Shown here: positions 16,335 through 25,944 of the stretch, one piece after another | Layout: each line of letters opens with the position of its first letter | Position numbering within the stretch: the stretch's first letter is position 1 | Assembly (NCBI GenBank): GCA_018303995.1 | Contig: JAGVXB010000028.1 | Span: 1-35,043, forward strand | DNA: 35,043 nt | Reading direction: 5' to 3' | Origin: Candidatus Pacearchaeota archaeon | GTDB taxonomy: Archaea; Nanobdellota; Nanobdellia; Pacearchaeales; GW2011-AR1 | Notes under the pieces: model-generated | Told to the model about the DNA's origin: nothing | What the model saw: the letters and a program-made list of their open reading frames with translations, nothing else | Databases searched by the model: none | Translations under genes and position numbers: made by a program

Positions 16335-17195
16335 ATGATAATTGGAAAAACACACTGGATAGGCATAATATTTGGAATTGTTATCTTAGGCGTAGACTTC
16401 TTTTTGTTTTTTGGAGAAAACTTATTTTATTTCTTGATTGGAATCGCTGTTGCTGTTTTAGCTCTTCCTTTTGTAATGAGCACAATATTGGAAACAAGCC
16501 AGGAAAAAGAGAAAAATGAGCAGTTTCTTGAATTTGCTCGCGCTCTTGCGGAAAATGTTAAGGGTGGAACTCCTATTAGTCAGAGCATAAAAAATATGAG
16601 AAGTAAGAATTTTGGTTCTTTAACTGATAATATTGGTAAACTGGCCAATCAAATTGCCCTCGGAATTCCAATGAGCAAGGCCCTTGATACTTTTGCTGAA
16701 GATGTAGGTAGTTTAACTGTAAAGAGAGCAATAAGCTTGATTAAAGAAGCTGAAATGGCTGGAGGCAAGATAGACAATATATTAGATTCTGTTGCTTCGT
16801 CTATTTATCAAATTGAAAAACTGAAAAAAGAAAGAGCAGCCACTATTTCTAATCTTGTGGTTCAGGGATATATTATTTTCTTTATATTTATAGGGATTAT
16901 GCTTGTAATGCAGTTTAAGATTATACCTTTGACTGAAGATGTAAATAGTGTTGGAGGTTTAAATATTGAAAATCCTTCTGAGATAGGGGCTTTAGGCGGA
17001 GTTGGTTCTGGAACTGGTGCCTCTAGTGATGAGCTATCAAGACCTTTGTTGTATATGCTTTTGCTTCAAGGAATATTTAGTGGGCTTGCCATTGGAAAGT
17101 TATCTGAAGGTTCAATAAAAGCTGGAATAAAACATTCTTTTGTCATGACGGTTACGGCTTTTCTAATTTCTACTGGGGCGAAGGCTTTTCTTTGA
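16335..17195 (+). CDS. Second TadC/FlaJ-like membrane protein
   Basis: FLEFARALAENVKGGTPISQSIKNMRSKNFGSLTDNIGKLANQIALGIPMSKALDTFAEDVGS...AISLIKEAEMAGGKIDNILDSVA, typical T2SSF domain, with flanking TM segments. Confidence 0.88.
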   Translation: MIIGKTHWIGIIFGIVILGVDFFLFFGENLFYFLIGIAVAVLALPFVMSTILETSQEKEKNEQFLEFARALAENVKGGTPISQSIKNMRSKNFGSLTDNIGKLANQIALGIPMSKALDTFAEDVGSLTVKRAISLIKEAEMAGGKIDNILDSVASSIYQIEKLKKERAATISNLVVQGYIIFFIFIGIMLVMQFKIIPLTEDVNSVGGLNIENPSEIGALGGVGSGTGASSDELSRPLLYMLLLQGIFSGLAIGKLSEGSIKAGIKHSFVMTVTAFLISTGAKAFL

Positions 17196-17199
17196 TTTA

Positions 17200-17517
17200 T
17201 TATTTCAGTGTGTATCTGTCTCCATCAACTTCTAATATTTCTACGGCATAGATTGGAGATTCATCTCTTGGAGGCATCATTGCTTTTTTTACTGTTTGAT
17301 ATATATTTATTAGATTTCCTTCTCTTTTTGAAATGTAATCTTCTGTTAGACACCCATTAACTCTGACTGTTTGCTCTGCTATTTCGTCTCCATTATATGC
17401 AAATATTTTAACTGGGGCTCCGAAAGGAGCATTTAATTCATTTCCCGTATCTTTTTGTTGACTTGCACAGCCTGCTAACCCTAATGCTAGTCCTACTAAT
17501 GTTCTTTTGATACTCAT
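17200..17517 (-). CDS. Small predicted lipoprotein
   Basis: MSIKRTLVGLALGLAGCASQQ with lipobox-like LAGC. Confidence 0.7.
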   Translation of the reverse strand: MSIKRTLVGLALGLAGCASQQKDTGNELNAPFGAPVKIFAYNGDEIAEQTVRVNGCLTEDYISKREGNLINIYQTVKKAMMPPRDESPIYAVEILEVDGDRYTLK

Positions 17518-17546
17518 AAATTAACTGAAAAATAGGAGTTTTTAAG
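17514..17546 (-). promoter_or_regulatory. Leaderless TATA promoter, near-duplicate of 1611-1643
   Basis: TCATAAATTAACTGAAAAATAGGAGTTTTTAAG vs TCATGAATTTACTGTAAAATTGGAGTATTTAAG: 28/33 identical, no gaps. Confidence 0.6.
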
Positions 17547-18300
17547 CTTTCTTAATTAAATAAACGACTTCTTGTTTCATTCTTTTTACTTCGTAAGGAT
17601 ACTTGAGTTCGTTGAGTATTTTTTCAAACCAACGTCTGTATGGAGAGTTCATTGGTTTTCCCCCCAATGTACGGGTGGCAAAACTTATTAGGAAGAAATT
17701 TGAATTTATTGTTGTTAGGAGTTTTCTTGCCGTTTCGTTTCTGTTGTCTCCTAAGATGTCTAGGACTTTGAAGATTATACATAAGTCTGCTTTTGGAAAG
17801 TTATCTGTGATTCTAATATCTTTGTTGTGAACTTCGCCTTTTATTCCATTTATTTTAAAGAACTCGCTTACTATGTTCAGATCTTCTTCTTTTATGTCGT
17901 ATGCATAATAATTTACTTCTTGGGATGCGATTGCTAATGGGTTTAGTCCGCAACCTAAGTCGAGAATGCTTTTTGGATTTAGATTATTAATTATTTCTTT
18001 TATTTCTTCATAATCTGCTGAACGCTCTCTAGTTGATGCGTGTTGATTAAGAATTTCTGAAAATCTGCCTTCTTTTATTAATTCTTCCCTGTTTTTTATG
18101 TTTGATTTTGAAGTATATTGTCCTGAATATTTTCTTAATTGGGCTCTTATTTCTTTAATTATTATTTTTCTTTCTTTTATTGAATTGCTTAGAGATATTC
18201 CATTCTTTGATAAATATTCGTTTAATGTTTTTTCTACTAAACTATTTGGAAGGTCTTTGAGCTCTGGCTTGTGCTTTATTTCTTTTATGATGTTTTCCAT
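17542..18300 (-). CDS. 16S rRNA (guanine-N7) methyltransferase family, ArmA/RmtB/FmrO-like
   Basis: HASTRERSADYEEI, SILDLGCGLNPLAIA, LCIIFKVLDIL, LISFATRTLGGKPMNSPYRRWFEKIL, EVVYLIKK: the motif series I recall from aminoglycoside-resistance G1405 methyltransferases. ATG 18300 preferred because TTTATATA lies about 25 nt upstream. Confidence 0.8.
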   Translation of the reverse strand: MENIIKEIKHKPELKDLPNSLVEKTLNEYLSKNGISLSNSIKERKIIIKEIRAQLRKYSGQYTSKSNIKNREELIKEGRFSEILNQHASTRERSADYEEIKEIINNLNPKSILDLGCGLNPLAIASQEVNYYAYDIKEEDLNIVSEFFKINGIKGEVHNKDIRITDNFPKADLCIIFKVLDILGDNRNETARKLLTTINSNFFLISFATRTLGGKPMNSPYRRWFEKILNELKYPYEVKRMKQEVVYLIKKA

Positions 18301-18350
18301 GGAATAAATTAAGGGGCAACCTATATAAATTACATTACTTTTTATCACTT

Positions 18351-19043
18351 ATGGGTAAAAGAGGTTTGAGTCATATTGAGTTTGTAATATCTTTTGTGAT
18401 CTTTGTAGCGTTTATAGCGTTTGCTTTTATGTTTTTTAGTCCATTACAAAGTAATAGAACTTTGAAATCAACTCTTGATTATGCTTGGTTGGAGATTGAT
18501 GATGCAACTAAAAGCAATTTGGAGACTTATTCCATATTTGTTACATCTGGAAATACTGGAAATATAGGTATAGATATTTCTGGAATTCCTAGTGATTATA
18601 ATGCAAGTGTTGAAGATAGCAGTGGAAGTCCAATTCTTTCTTATAAAGATAATGGCGTTGTTTATTTTTCTAAACCTTCGGATAATTTTGTTAGAATAAA
18701 ATATTCTCCAATTTTTTCTAATGGCAATTCAATTAGTGGAAATCTGCTTGCTAATGAAGGGTATAGCATTTCATCTTCTGAATCGGAAGAATTGCATTTT
18801 GAGAAATTATTTGATGATTTAAACAAGAGTTATTTTTCCAATTATAACCGACTTAAGAAAGATTTCAATCTTCCTAATAGAATGAATTTTGGGTTTGTGG
18901 CTAAATTTAATGAAACATATGAGATTGTTGCATTAAGAAACATACCTGAAGAATCTGAAGTTCTTTCCAAGAATGAACGATTTCAAGCAGTAAGCAAGTC
19001 TGGAATTAAAACTTACGTTGATGTGAGGGTTCTTGTATGGTAA
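18351..19043 (+). CDS. Prepilin-like protein with E5
   Basis: MGKRGLSHIEFVISFVIFVAFIAFAFMFF: RG|LSHIEF. Confidence 0.75.
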   Translation: MGKRGLSHIEFVISFVIFVAFIAFAFMFFSPLQSNRTLKSTLDYAWLEIDDATKSNLETYSIFVTSGNTGNIGIDISGIPSDYNASVEDSSGSPILSYKDNGVVYFSKPSDNFVRIKYSPIFSNGNSISGNLLANEGYSISSSESEELHFEKLFDDLNKSYFSNYNRLKKDFNLPNRMNFGFVAKFNETYEIVALRNIPEESEVLSKNERFQAVSKSGIKTYVDVRVLVW

Positions 19044-19456
19044 ATAGAGTAGGATTTATTCGCATAGCTGAACTTTTGATTGCAATTACTATTTTGACTG
19101 TGATTTTTATGTTGCTTTATAAGCAAGGAGTTCCAAAACAGGAAACTCAGGATTTATCTGAATTAGCGAGAGATATTCTTGGAGATATAAGCACTAGAGA
19201 AAATCTTCGTTCTGAGATAGTTGATAAACAAACTAATGTTAATGGACCTGGCGGAATGGTTAATATTCTTGCTTTCATTAATTCTAGTTTGCCTGATTAC
19301 ATTTTGTTTGAACTACGCGCATGCGAGATAAGCAGTGCTTGTGGGCAGTCTAATTATGTTGGAAATGTATTTTCTGCTGAAAGGATTATAAGCGCTGACA
19401 AAGATGAATTTAATCCAATTAAGTTGAGATTGTTTTTGTGGGTTGAGGAAAATTAA
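19037..19456 (+). CDS. Pseudopilin-like protein
   Basis: MVNRVGFIRIAELLIAITILTVIFMLLY resembles bacterial G|FTLIELLIAI with one extra residue before the Glu. Confidence 0.7.
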   Translation: MVNRVGFIRIAELLIAITILTVIFMLLYKQGVPKQETQDLSELARDILGDISTRENLRSEIVDKQTNVNGPGGMVNILAFINSSLPDYILFELRACEISSACGQSNYVGNVFSAERIISADKDEFNPIKLRLFLWVEEN

Positions 19457-20199
19457 CTCTTTAATAATTCATCTAAAGGTCTGTATTTTCCGTCTTTAGG
19501 AAGTTTGTCTTCCATAACCTTATCATTTTTCCTGTAAACTTTAAAGACATTTGCCATTTTTGAAGAAGTAATTATCTTGTATTGTCCGTCAACTATTTCG
19601 ATTGCCGAACAATTCTCTAAAGCTATTGAAATTCCTCCATTTTCTTTTATCATTCTTCTTAAAGATGGACGTCTGATTTTTTCAGAGTCGTAATGTGGAC
19701 AAGACATAAGAGGTATAAAGTCTAGTCCTTTTAATTTTATTAATGGGTTTCTTGAATCACTAAATTTTAAGGAATCGCTGTTTGCATATTTAAACCAGCA
19801 AATGGCTCCTGCACTGATTCCTGCTAAGACTATTCCTCTTTCATGCGCTTCTTTTAATATATCATCTAAACCGCATTTTCTCCATACTTTTAGCATTCGT
19901 AAGGTATTTCCACCACCTACATAGATTATATTTGAATTTAGGACTTTATTTCTTATTTCATCTCTAGATTGATTGTTTTTAATTAAATATAGAACATCGG
20001 TAATACAGCCTAATCTTTTTCCATAATAATTTTGGACGACTTGATAATAGCTTTCACTGTCTTCACTTGCTGTTGGAATAAATAATAATTTGGGATGTGT
20101 TTTGCCTGAAAGTCTAATTACTTCTTTGTCTATTGATTCTGTTTCAATTTTAGTTCCTGGGCGACCTATTTCTCCTCCGCCAATTGCTACTATTTTCAT
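19453..20199 (-). CDS. Peptidase S51 family (peptidase E/cyanophycinase-like)
   Basis: IIYVGGGNTLRMLKVWR and GISAGAICWF nucleophile elbow. Confidence 0.85.
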   Translation of the reverse strand: MKIVAIGGGEIGRPGTKIETESIDKEVIRLSGKTHPKLLFIPTASEDSESYYQVVQNYYGKRLGCITDVLYLIKNNQSRDEIRNKVLNSNIIYVGGGNTLRMLKVWRKCGLDDILKEAHERGIVLAGISAGAICWFKYANSDSLKFSDSRNPLIKLKGLDFIPLMSCPHYDSEKIRRPSLRRMIKENGGISIALENCSAIEIVDGQYKIITSSKMANVFKVYRKNDKVMEDKLPKDGKYRPLDELLKS

Positions 20200-20223
20200 A
20201 AACTGAAGTTACGAGTTTAATTA

Positions 20224-20802
20224 TTAAGCTTTTGCCTTATGAGGCTTTAAAAATATGTTTTTATTTTTTAGATAATTATGAAATTCTTTCAAGTTACTAA
20301 TATTTTCATCTAAAACTGATTTGTATATTGAATAAGATGTGTTTTTTAGTCGCTTATTTTTATAAAAAGAATATTTTAATTTTAAGATATTTATTTTCTT
20401 TTTAGGATTTATTTTGTTTATGACTTTATTTTTTATTTTGTTATACTCTTTAAAATCTTTTGTTGTAACTAAAATATCTATTCCCCATATATCTTTGTCA
20501 TAATAATAGAAATGCAATGATTTACCTTTTAAACCCAGTTTTGTTCGGTCAACTGTCTTTTTAAGACTGAGATTTTTTATTTCTCCGACTTCTTTTTTTA
20601 TTAATTTTATTGTTTTGTTAATTTCTGAACTTTTTCTTACTTTTAATACGAAGTCTAAATCTGGTTTAATCATTAAGTTTAGAGAATAACTGCCGACCCG
20701 TTTAACTTTTCCAAATTGTTTTAATTTGTTGAATATATTTGTTTCTTTTAAGATTCTGTCTGCTTCTAGTTTCCTATTTTTTGAATATTTTAAGTAATCC
20801 AT
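20224..20802 (-). CDS. Putative nucleotidyltransferase-fold protein
   Basis: VKRVGSYSLNLMIKPDLDFVLKV (GS...DLD) and later GIDILV; weak similarity to minimal NTases. Confidence 0.5.
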   Translation of the reverse strand: MDYLKYSKNRKLEADRILKETNIFNKLKQFGKVKRVGSYSLNLMIKPDLDFVLKVRKSSEINKTIKLIKKEVGEIKNLSLKKTVDRTKLGLKGKSLHFYYYDKDIWGIDILVTTKDFKEYNKIKNKVINKINPKKKINILKLKYSFYKNKRLKNTSYSIYKSVLDENISNLKEFHNYLKNKNIFLKPHKAKA

Positions 20803-20849
20803 TTAATAAGAGATATTTTAATATTTATATGGTTTGTTCTTGCTATATT

Positions 20850-21594
20850 TTATCCGAATATTCCTTTAAACCAATTAAGAATTTTATCTATTAATGATGG
20901 GCTTACGCATTTGTTTGAAATGCATAGGTTTGAAGAACATTCAAAATGATTTTCTATATCCTAGGGGATAACATTTGTTATCTAATTCGCAACCTGAACA
21001 GAAAGACTCTTTTTCACTTGTTGGTTCTTTCTCAGGGATTTTTATTGGACCTGTTTCTTTTGTAGGGGCTATGTATTGGTCTGAGTCGTCAATGCATTTA
21101 GGAGTTTCATATTTTATGCATGCTTTTTCCGTGCATTTGCCTGGTTCGTTATTTTCGTCATATAAACAAGTGTTACAACCGTCGTAATATAATTTGCAAT
21201 CTGAATTTGGTATGGGCTTGTTGCTTCCTGAGTTATCAAGACATTTTGGTTCTTTGTAAGTTGTGCAAGCCATATCTGTACAGGCGTATGAACCGTCTTG
21301 CATTAGGCTACATGAATTACAACCGTCGAACCATTGATTACATCCTTTTTTAATTGAAACTTGTGGAGATTTTGAGTACTCTAGACATTTAGTTGGATTT
21401 TGAACTAAACATGCTTTTTCTGTGCAAGCGCCCAATTTTCCATTAACAACACTACAGTCATTACAGCCGTCGTACCATTTGATGCATGATTTAGGAATGT
21501 CTGAATTTGAGTCATCTGAAGCTTCTGCTAATATTCCATATGTTGATAAAATGAGTATTAATGATAATATTGTTGCAATAACTAATTTATTCAT
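20850..21594 (-). pseudogene. Cys-rich secreted protein with three tandem Cys repeats; C-terminus continues in a shifted frame
   Basis: Signal peptide; repeats CIKWYDGCNDC..CTEKAC, CNQWFDGCNSC..CTDMAC, CKLYYDGCNTC..CTEKAC. The listed frame stops at 20941 (...CYPLGYRKSF*), but a +1 frame reads ENHFECSSNLCISNKCVSPSLIDKILNWFKGIFG* to 20850. Confidence 0.65.
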
Positions 21595-21687
21595 CTTGTT
21601 TGTTGGATGCTGAGAGTTATAAATGCTTTTAAGACTTCAAACGAGGTTGAAGTGAAGTTATTTATAGAGTATTTTACTAATATTAAT

Positions 21688-22113
21688 ATGGCTAAAAAAT
21701 TCGAGTTTCTTGAGCATACTGGAGATGTTAAGTTTAGAGCTTATGGTAAAAATGTGGGTGAAGTTTTCCAGAATTGTGCTTTAGCTGTGTCTTCTGTTTT
21801 TTCTCGAAATGGGGAAATCAATGAAACTGGAAAGAAAGAGTTTGTTTTGTCTGAGAATAACTATGAATCTTTGTTATATCAGTTTATTGAGGAGTTGATT
21901 TATTTATTTGATGTTGATGCTTTCGTAGTTTCAAGAGCTGAAGTTAAATTAACTGAAGAAAATGGCAAGATTACAGCCTATGTTCTCGTTTATGGAGATG
22001 ATGCTTCTAATTACTCAGATTTAGATGCCATTAAGGCACCTACATATGCTGAGATGTATATTAAACGGCTAAATAATAAAAAATGGGAAGCTCAGGTTGT
22101 AGTGGATGTTTAA
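21688..22113 (+). CDS. Archease
   Basis: MAKKFEFLEHTGDVKFRAYGKNVGEVFQNCALAVSSVF; adjacent to rtcB; ATG 21688 preferred over 21607. Confidence 0.92.
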   Translation: MAKKFEFLEHTGDVKFRAYGKNVGEVFQNCALAVSSVFSRNGEINETGKKEFVLSENNYESLLYQFIEELIYLFDVDAFVVSRAEVKLTEENGKITAYVLVYGDDASNYSDLDAIKAPTYAEMYIKRLNNKKWEAQVVVDV

Positions 22114-22139
22114 AAATAATGAATTCTATAACTAAATAG

Positions 22140-23558
22140 ATGAAAATTCAAAAAATATCTGAAAATGTGTATGAAATTCCTAAAGAAGGGAAAATGAATG
22201 TTCCTGTTCGCATTTTTGCTTCTGAAAAAATACTTAAAAGTATTGAAAAAGATAAGACTCTTTTGCAGGCTAAGAATATGGCTGAAATGCCTGGAGTCGT
22301 TAAATGGGTTGTTGTTCTTCCAGATGCTCACCAGGGATATGGTGCGTGTATTGGAGGAGTATCTGCTTATGATTTGAAGAAAGGCGTCGTGTCTCCCGGA
22401 CAAACAGGATATGATATTAATTGTGGCGTTCGACTTCTTGTTTCGGACATAAAGCTTGTTGATTTTATGAAAAAAAGAAAAGATATTATGAAGTCTCTTG
22501 GAAAAGATATACCTTCTGGAGTTGGAGTTAAGAGTGGTTTCTCTTTTTCACCTAAAGAAATAGATTTAGTTTTAAAAAATGGAGTTAAGTGGGCTTTTGA
22601 AAAAGGATTTGCTACTAAAGAAGATGTATCTAATATTGAAGATGAAGGTTGTATAGCTGATGCGGATTATTCTAAAGTGTCTGCTCGAGCCAAAGGGAGG
22701 GGAATGCATCAACTTGGTAGTTTAGGCGCAGGAAATCATTTTATGGAAATTGGAGTAGTTGAAGAAATTTATGATAAAAAGACTGCTAAAGTTTTTGGAA
22801 TTGACTGTGTTGGAAAAGTAACTTTTTTAATCCATTCTGGAAGTCGCGGTTTAGGGCACCAGGTTGCTTCTGATCATATTAAGAAAATGGAAGAAGAATA
22901 TGGGTTTGATAAATTGCCTGATAGAGAACTTGCTTGTGCTCCAATTAATTCTGAACTTGGAAGAGATTATTTGTCTGCTATGCGAGGAGCCGCTAATTTT
23001 GGTTTTGTAAATAGGCAATTACTTACTTTTAGCTTACGCGAAATTATTAAAAAATATTTTCCTAAAAACAGTTTAGATTTAGTATATGATATTGCTCATA
23101 ATATAATTAAAATTGAGAAGCATAATATTAATGGTAAGATGCAAGATGTTTGCGTTCATAGAAAAGGAGCTACTCGTTCATTTGGACCTGGACGATTAGA
23201 AATTCCATTGAAATATCGTAAAACTGGAAGCCCAATATTTATTCCTGGGAGCATGGGGACTTATTCTTATGTACTTGTTGGGACTAAAAAAGCTGAAGAG
23301 CTTACTTTTGGTTCTACAGCACATGGTGCTGGACGTTTAATTTCTAGGAGTGAGGCGGCTCGGACTATTACTCCTGCCCAGCTGGGAAAAGAGCTTCATG
23401 ACAAAGATATTATTCTTGAGTCTGGTGGTTTAAAGGGTGCGGTTGATGAAGCGCCTTCTGCATATAAAGATGTGAATGAAGTTGTTCGTGTTAGTCATGA
23501 ATTAGGAATTGGAAAAATGGTTGCTCGACTTAAGCCGTTGGGTGTTGTGAAGGGATAG
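22140..23558 (+). CDS. rtcB: RNA-splicing ligase RtcB
   Basis: VVVLPDAHQGYGACIGGVSAYD, GYDINCGVRLL, GAGNHFMEIG, HSGSRGLGHQ, GSMGTYSYVLVGT, HGAGR. Confidence 0.96.
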   Translation: MKIQKISENVYEIPKEGKMNVPVRIFASEKILKSIEKDKTLLQAKNMAEMPGVVKWVVVLPDAHQGYGACIGGVSAYDLKKGVVSPGQTGYDINCGVRLLVSDIKLVDFMKKRKDIMKSLGKDIPSGVGVKSGFSFSPKEIDLVLKNGVKWAFEKGFATKEDVSNIEDEGCIADADYSKVSARAKGRGMHQLGSLGAGNHFMEIGVVEEIYDKKTAKVFGIDCVGKVTFLIHSGSRGLGHQVASDHIKKMEEEYGFDKLPDRELACAPINSELGRDYLSAMRGAANFGFVNRQLLTFSLREIIKKYFPKNSLDLVYDIAHNIIKIEKHNINGKMQDVCVHRKGATRSFGPGRLEIPLKYRKTGSPIFIPGSMGTYSYVLVGTKKAEELTFGSTAHGAGRLISRSEAARTITPAQLGKELHDKDIILESGGLKGAVDEAPSAYKDVNEVVRVSHELGIGKMVARLKPLGVVKG

Positions 23559-23604
23559 AACTAAGTTAATAATATTTATAAAGCTACGACGATATCACAA
23601 ATGT

Positions 23605-25944
23605 ATGAGGCGATTGATAAAGTTATTATTATTTTCATTGATTTTTGTCACTTTTTTGTCTTTTTTTGTTAGCGCACAATCTTGTGCTACTGCTGATGAT
23701 AGAATAATGAGAATTTCTGCTCCCACTAATGCTATGGGAGAAGTTTGGAATGGAGCAGGAAGTTATGGGACTGATATTTGTTACAGCACGATTTTTTCAC
23801 GAACTTATTCTGGAAATAATCCTCATGGTTGCAGTCCTCAGACTATTGGAGCAACTAATGATGTTGTTCATTTAAGCAATCCTACAAATGCTCACGCTGA
23901 AACTCCCGATTATAACAGTAATAGTCCTACAGCAAGTTATGTTAATAATGTGGTTTGTTATGGAGATTTGCGATGCAGAAGTATAACTGCCGGGAATTGT
24001 AATACTGCTGGAGGTGAAAGAGAAGTTGTTCGCCTTTCTGGAACTACGGGTACTAATGCTCATCTCGGAACTCCTGCTAGTGCTACTACTTATACTACAA
24101 AAATATGTTGTTCTTCGGCTAATAGTGGTGGTGGCGGCATACAAGGACTTTCTAATCCTGTATGGAGATATTATGATGGAACTCCAATACTTGAAAATAC
24201 TCCTATTTGTCCTAATAGTTATGTTACTATGAATGTTGGAGTTGGAACTGGAATTAGTGGGAATGTAGATTTTAAATTATACGAATATGATTCTTTGAGC
24301 TCTAATGATTTAATAGACTTACAATTTAGTGGAATTGTTAGTAATGGGCAGGTAAATGTTACTCTTAATTTAAGTAATCAAGATGTGATAGATAAATTAA
24401 ATCTTGCTAGGGATGGAAGTCCAAATGAAGCGGAACTATTTTTTGTTGCAAATCAAGGACAAATTAATTCTCCAAATTCCGTTATTGTGAGATATGATGG
24501 AGATACCAATAGGTGTTCATATTCAAGGCCTACTTCTTCTATTCAAGCTCCTGTGCATAAAGGAATATATTTTACAGGCAAAACAGTAGACTTTGTACAG
24601 GGATGCACTAGCCAAGCTGGACTTTTACGATATGAGTGGACAATAACTCCCCAAAATGGGAATATTATTACAAGAACAGAACCTAGGTTTAATTATACTT
24701 TTACTGACGCAGGACAAACAAATGTTAAGTTGAAATGCACTGATTTAGAAGGAAGATTTGCTATAACTGAATCACAAATGTTAATTGTTGAAAATGCTCG
24801 GAAGACTCTTGCATATATAAATCGGCCTGCTTTTGAGTCTTTTGTGTATAATAGTCCTCCTACAACTCCTAATACACTTTATTTTCCTAAGAATGTTGAT
24901 TTTAGTGCTTCAGAGAGTTTTGTTGTAGATATTAATCCAAATAATCCTTGTCCTACTGTTGAATGTCTTGGAGGAGACTGCCCTTTACAAACACAGAATT
25001 CTCCTATCGGATGTACATCTGCAAATATTAGCCTCAGTAATGTTCCTACTCTTGGAAATATTGATTATACAAATTTATTCTTTAATTGGACATTTTGGAG
25101 CAATAGTTGGAGTGAACAATGGAGTTCATATGAGGGCCTTGGTGTTAAGAGTGGAATTATAAGTTACGACAGTGTTTCAAATTCTGTGAATGATAAGCAT
25201 ATGAGTGTTTTTGTTAATTATACTGGTTCGGGCGTAAGTGCAAGTGCGAGCTTCCAAAGAGATTTTACATTGGGAAGATGTTTGAATAATGGGAATAGCT
25301 ATTATGGGCCTAATTCAGATGTACGCCCTACAAATGTTGAAAACGATGCCTGTAAGGGTGTAGATGGTAGAGCTGGAACCGGAGATGATTGTTGTGCAGG
25401 AGGACTTAGATGTATGCCAGGGATTAATTCACAAATGTATTCTTGCCAAATGCCTCTTAACTCAGTTGTTAAATGTGAAGATTTTAGAAATTTATCTGAC
25501 TGCAATTCAAACAGTAATCCCTCTATACCTCTTGCTTCTTATAACCGAAATCCTGCAGCTTGTGAATTCTTAGAATGTTATTGGATTAGTTCTACTAGCA
25601 CTTGTGGAGTTAGGTCCAGACAATATACTTATAATAATCAGACTGGCTGTACTCATAGTTCTAATGGGTGTTCTTTAAATGATTGTGTTTGGACTACAAC
25701 GCAAACTGAATGCATTAATGGAATGAAGACAGTAAATTATACTTCTGAGTCTGCTCCTGTGAGTGGCTGTAGTTTTTCACAGGGATGCGAACAACGTGAT
25801 CAAGTTAGAATACCTTGCGGGTCATTAAGCTTTGAATTGAGTTTCTTTGGAAGAATTCAATTTATTATCACAATTATTTCTATAGCAGTATTTTATTTTG
25901 CATTTAACATACATAGGAGAAAAGAAAATGAAAAAAGAAACTAA
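23605..25944 (+). CDS. Large secreted surface protein, PKD-like domain and Cys-rich C-terminal region
   Basis: Signal peptide (LLLFSLIFVTFLSFFVSAQ); repeats RISAPTNAMGEV / HLSNPTNAHAET / RLSGTTGTNAHLGT; PKD-like RYEWTITPQNG; C-terminal TM. Confidence 0.75.
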   Translation: MRRLIKLLLFSLIFVTFLSFFVSAQSCATADDRIMRISAPTNAMGEVWNGAGSYGTDICYSTIFSRTYSGNNPHGCSPQTIGATNDVVHLSNPTNAHAETPDYNSNSPTASYVNNVVCYGDLRCRSITAGNCNTAGGEREVVRLSGTTGTNAHLGTPASATTYTTKICCSSANSGGGGIQGLSNPVWRYYDGTPILENTPICPNSYVTMNVGVGTGISGNVDFKLYEYDSLSSNDLIDLQFSGIVSNGQVNVTLNLSNQDVIDKLNLARDGSPNEAELFFVANQGQINSPNSVIVRYDGDTNRCSYSRPTSSIQAPVHKGIYFTGKTVDFVQGCTSQAGLLRYEWTITPQNGNIITRTEPRFNYTFTDAGQTNVKLKCTDLEGRFAITESQMLIVENARKTLAYINRPAFESFVYNSPPTTPNTLYFPKNVDFSASESFVVDINPNNPCPTVECLGGDCPLQTQNSPIGCTSANISLSNVPTLGNIDYTNLFFNWTFWSNSWSEQWSSYEGLGVKSGIISYDSVSNSVNDKHMSVFVNYTGSGVSASASFQRDFTLGRCLNNGNSYYGPNSDVRPTNVENDACKGVDGRAGTGDDCCAGGLRCMPGINSQMYSCQMPLNSVVKCEDFRNLSDCNSNSNPSIPLASYNRNPAACEFLECYWISSTSTCGVRSRQYTYNNQTGCTHSSNGCSLNDCVWTTTQTECINGMKTVNYTSESAPVSGCSFSQGCEQRDQVRIPCGSLSFELSFFGRIQFIITIISIAVFYFAFNIHRRKENEKRN

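Noticed and set aside
19440-19460. Overlapping convergent stop codons (TTAA) between pseudopilin and peptidase genes
   Set aside because: Compact gene packing explains it; no sign of a special regulatory function.
20941-21594. Cys-rich tandem repeats considered as a CRISPR or DNA repeat array
   Set aside because: Similarity is at protein level (Cys spacing) with diverged nucleotide sequence and no uniform spacers.
20975-21613. Three plus-strand ORFs (20975, 21120, 21422)
   Set aside because: Antisense to the Cys-rich repeat gene, whose signal peptide and Cys pattern are far more coherent.
22140-23558. Intein in RtcB
   Set aside because: The 472-aa product has continuous RtcB motifs and normal length; no intein blocks.
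24014-24232. Plus-strand out-of-frame ORF (72 aa)
   Set aside because: Lies inside the surface protein gene in another frame; Leu/Val-rich artefact.
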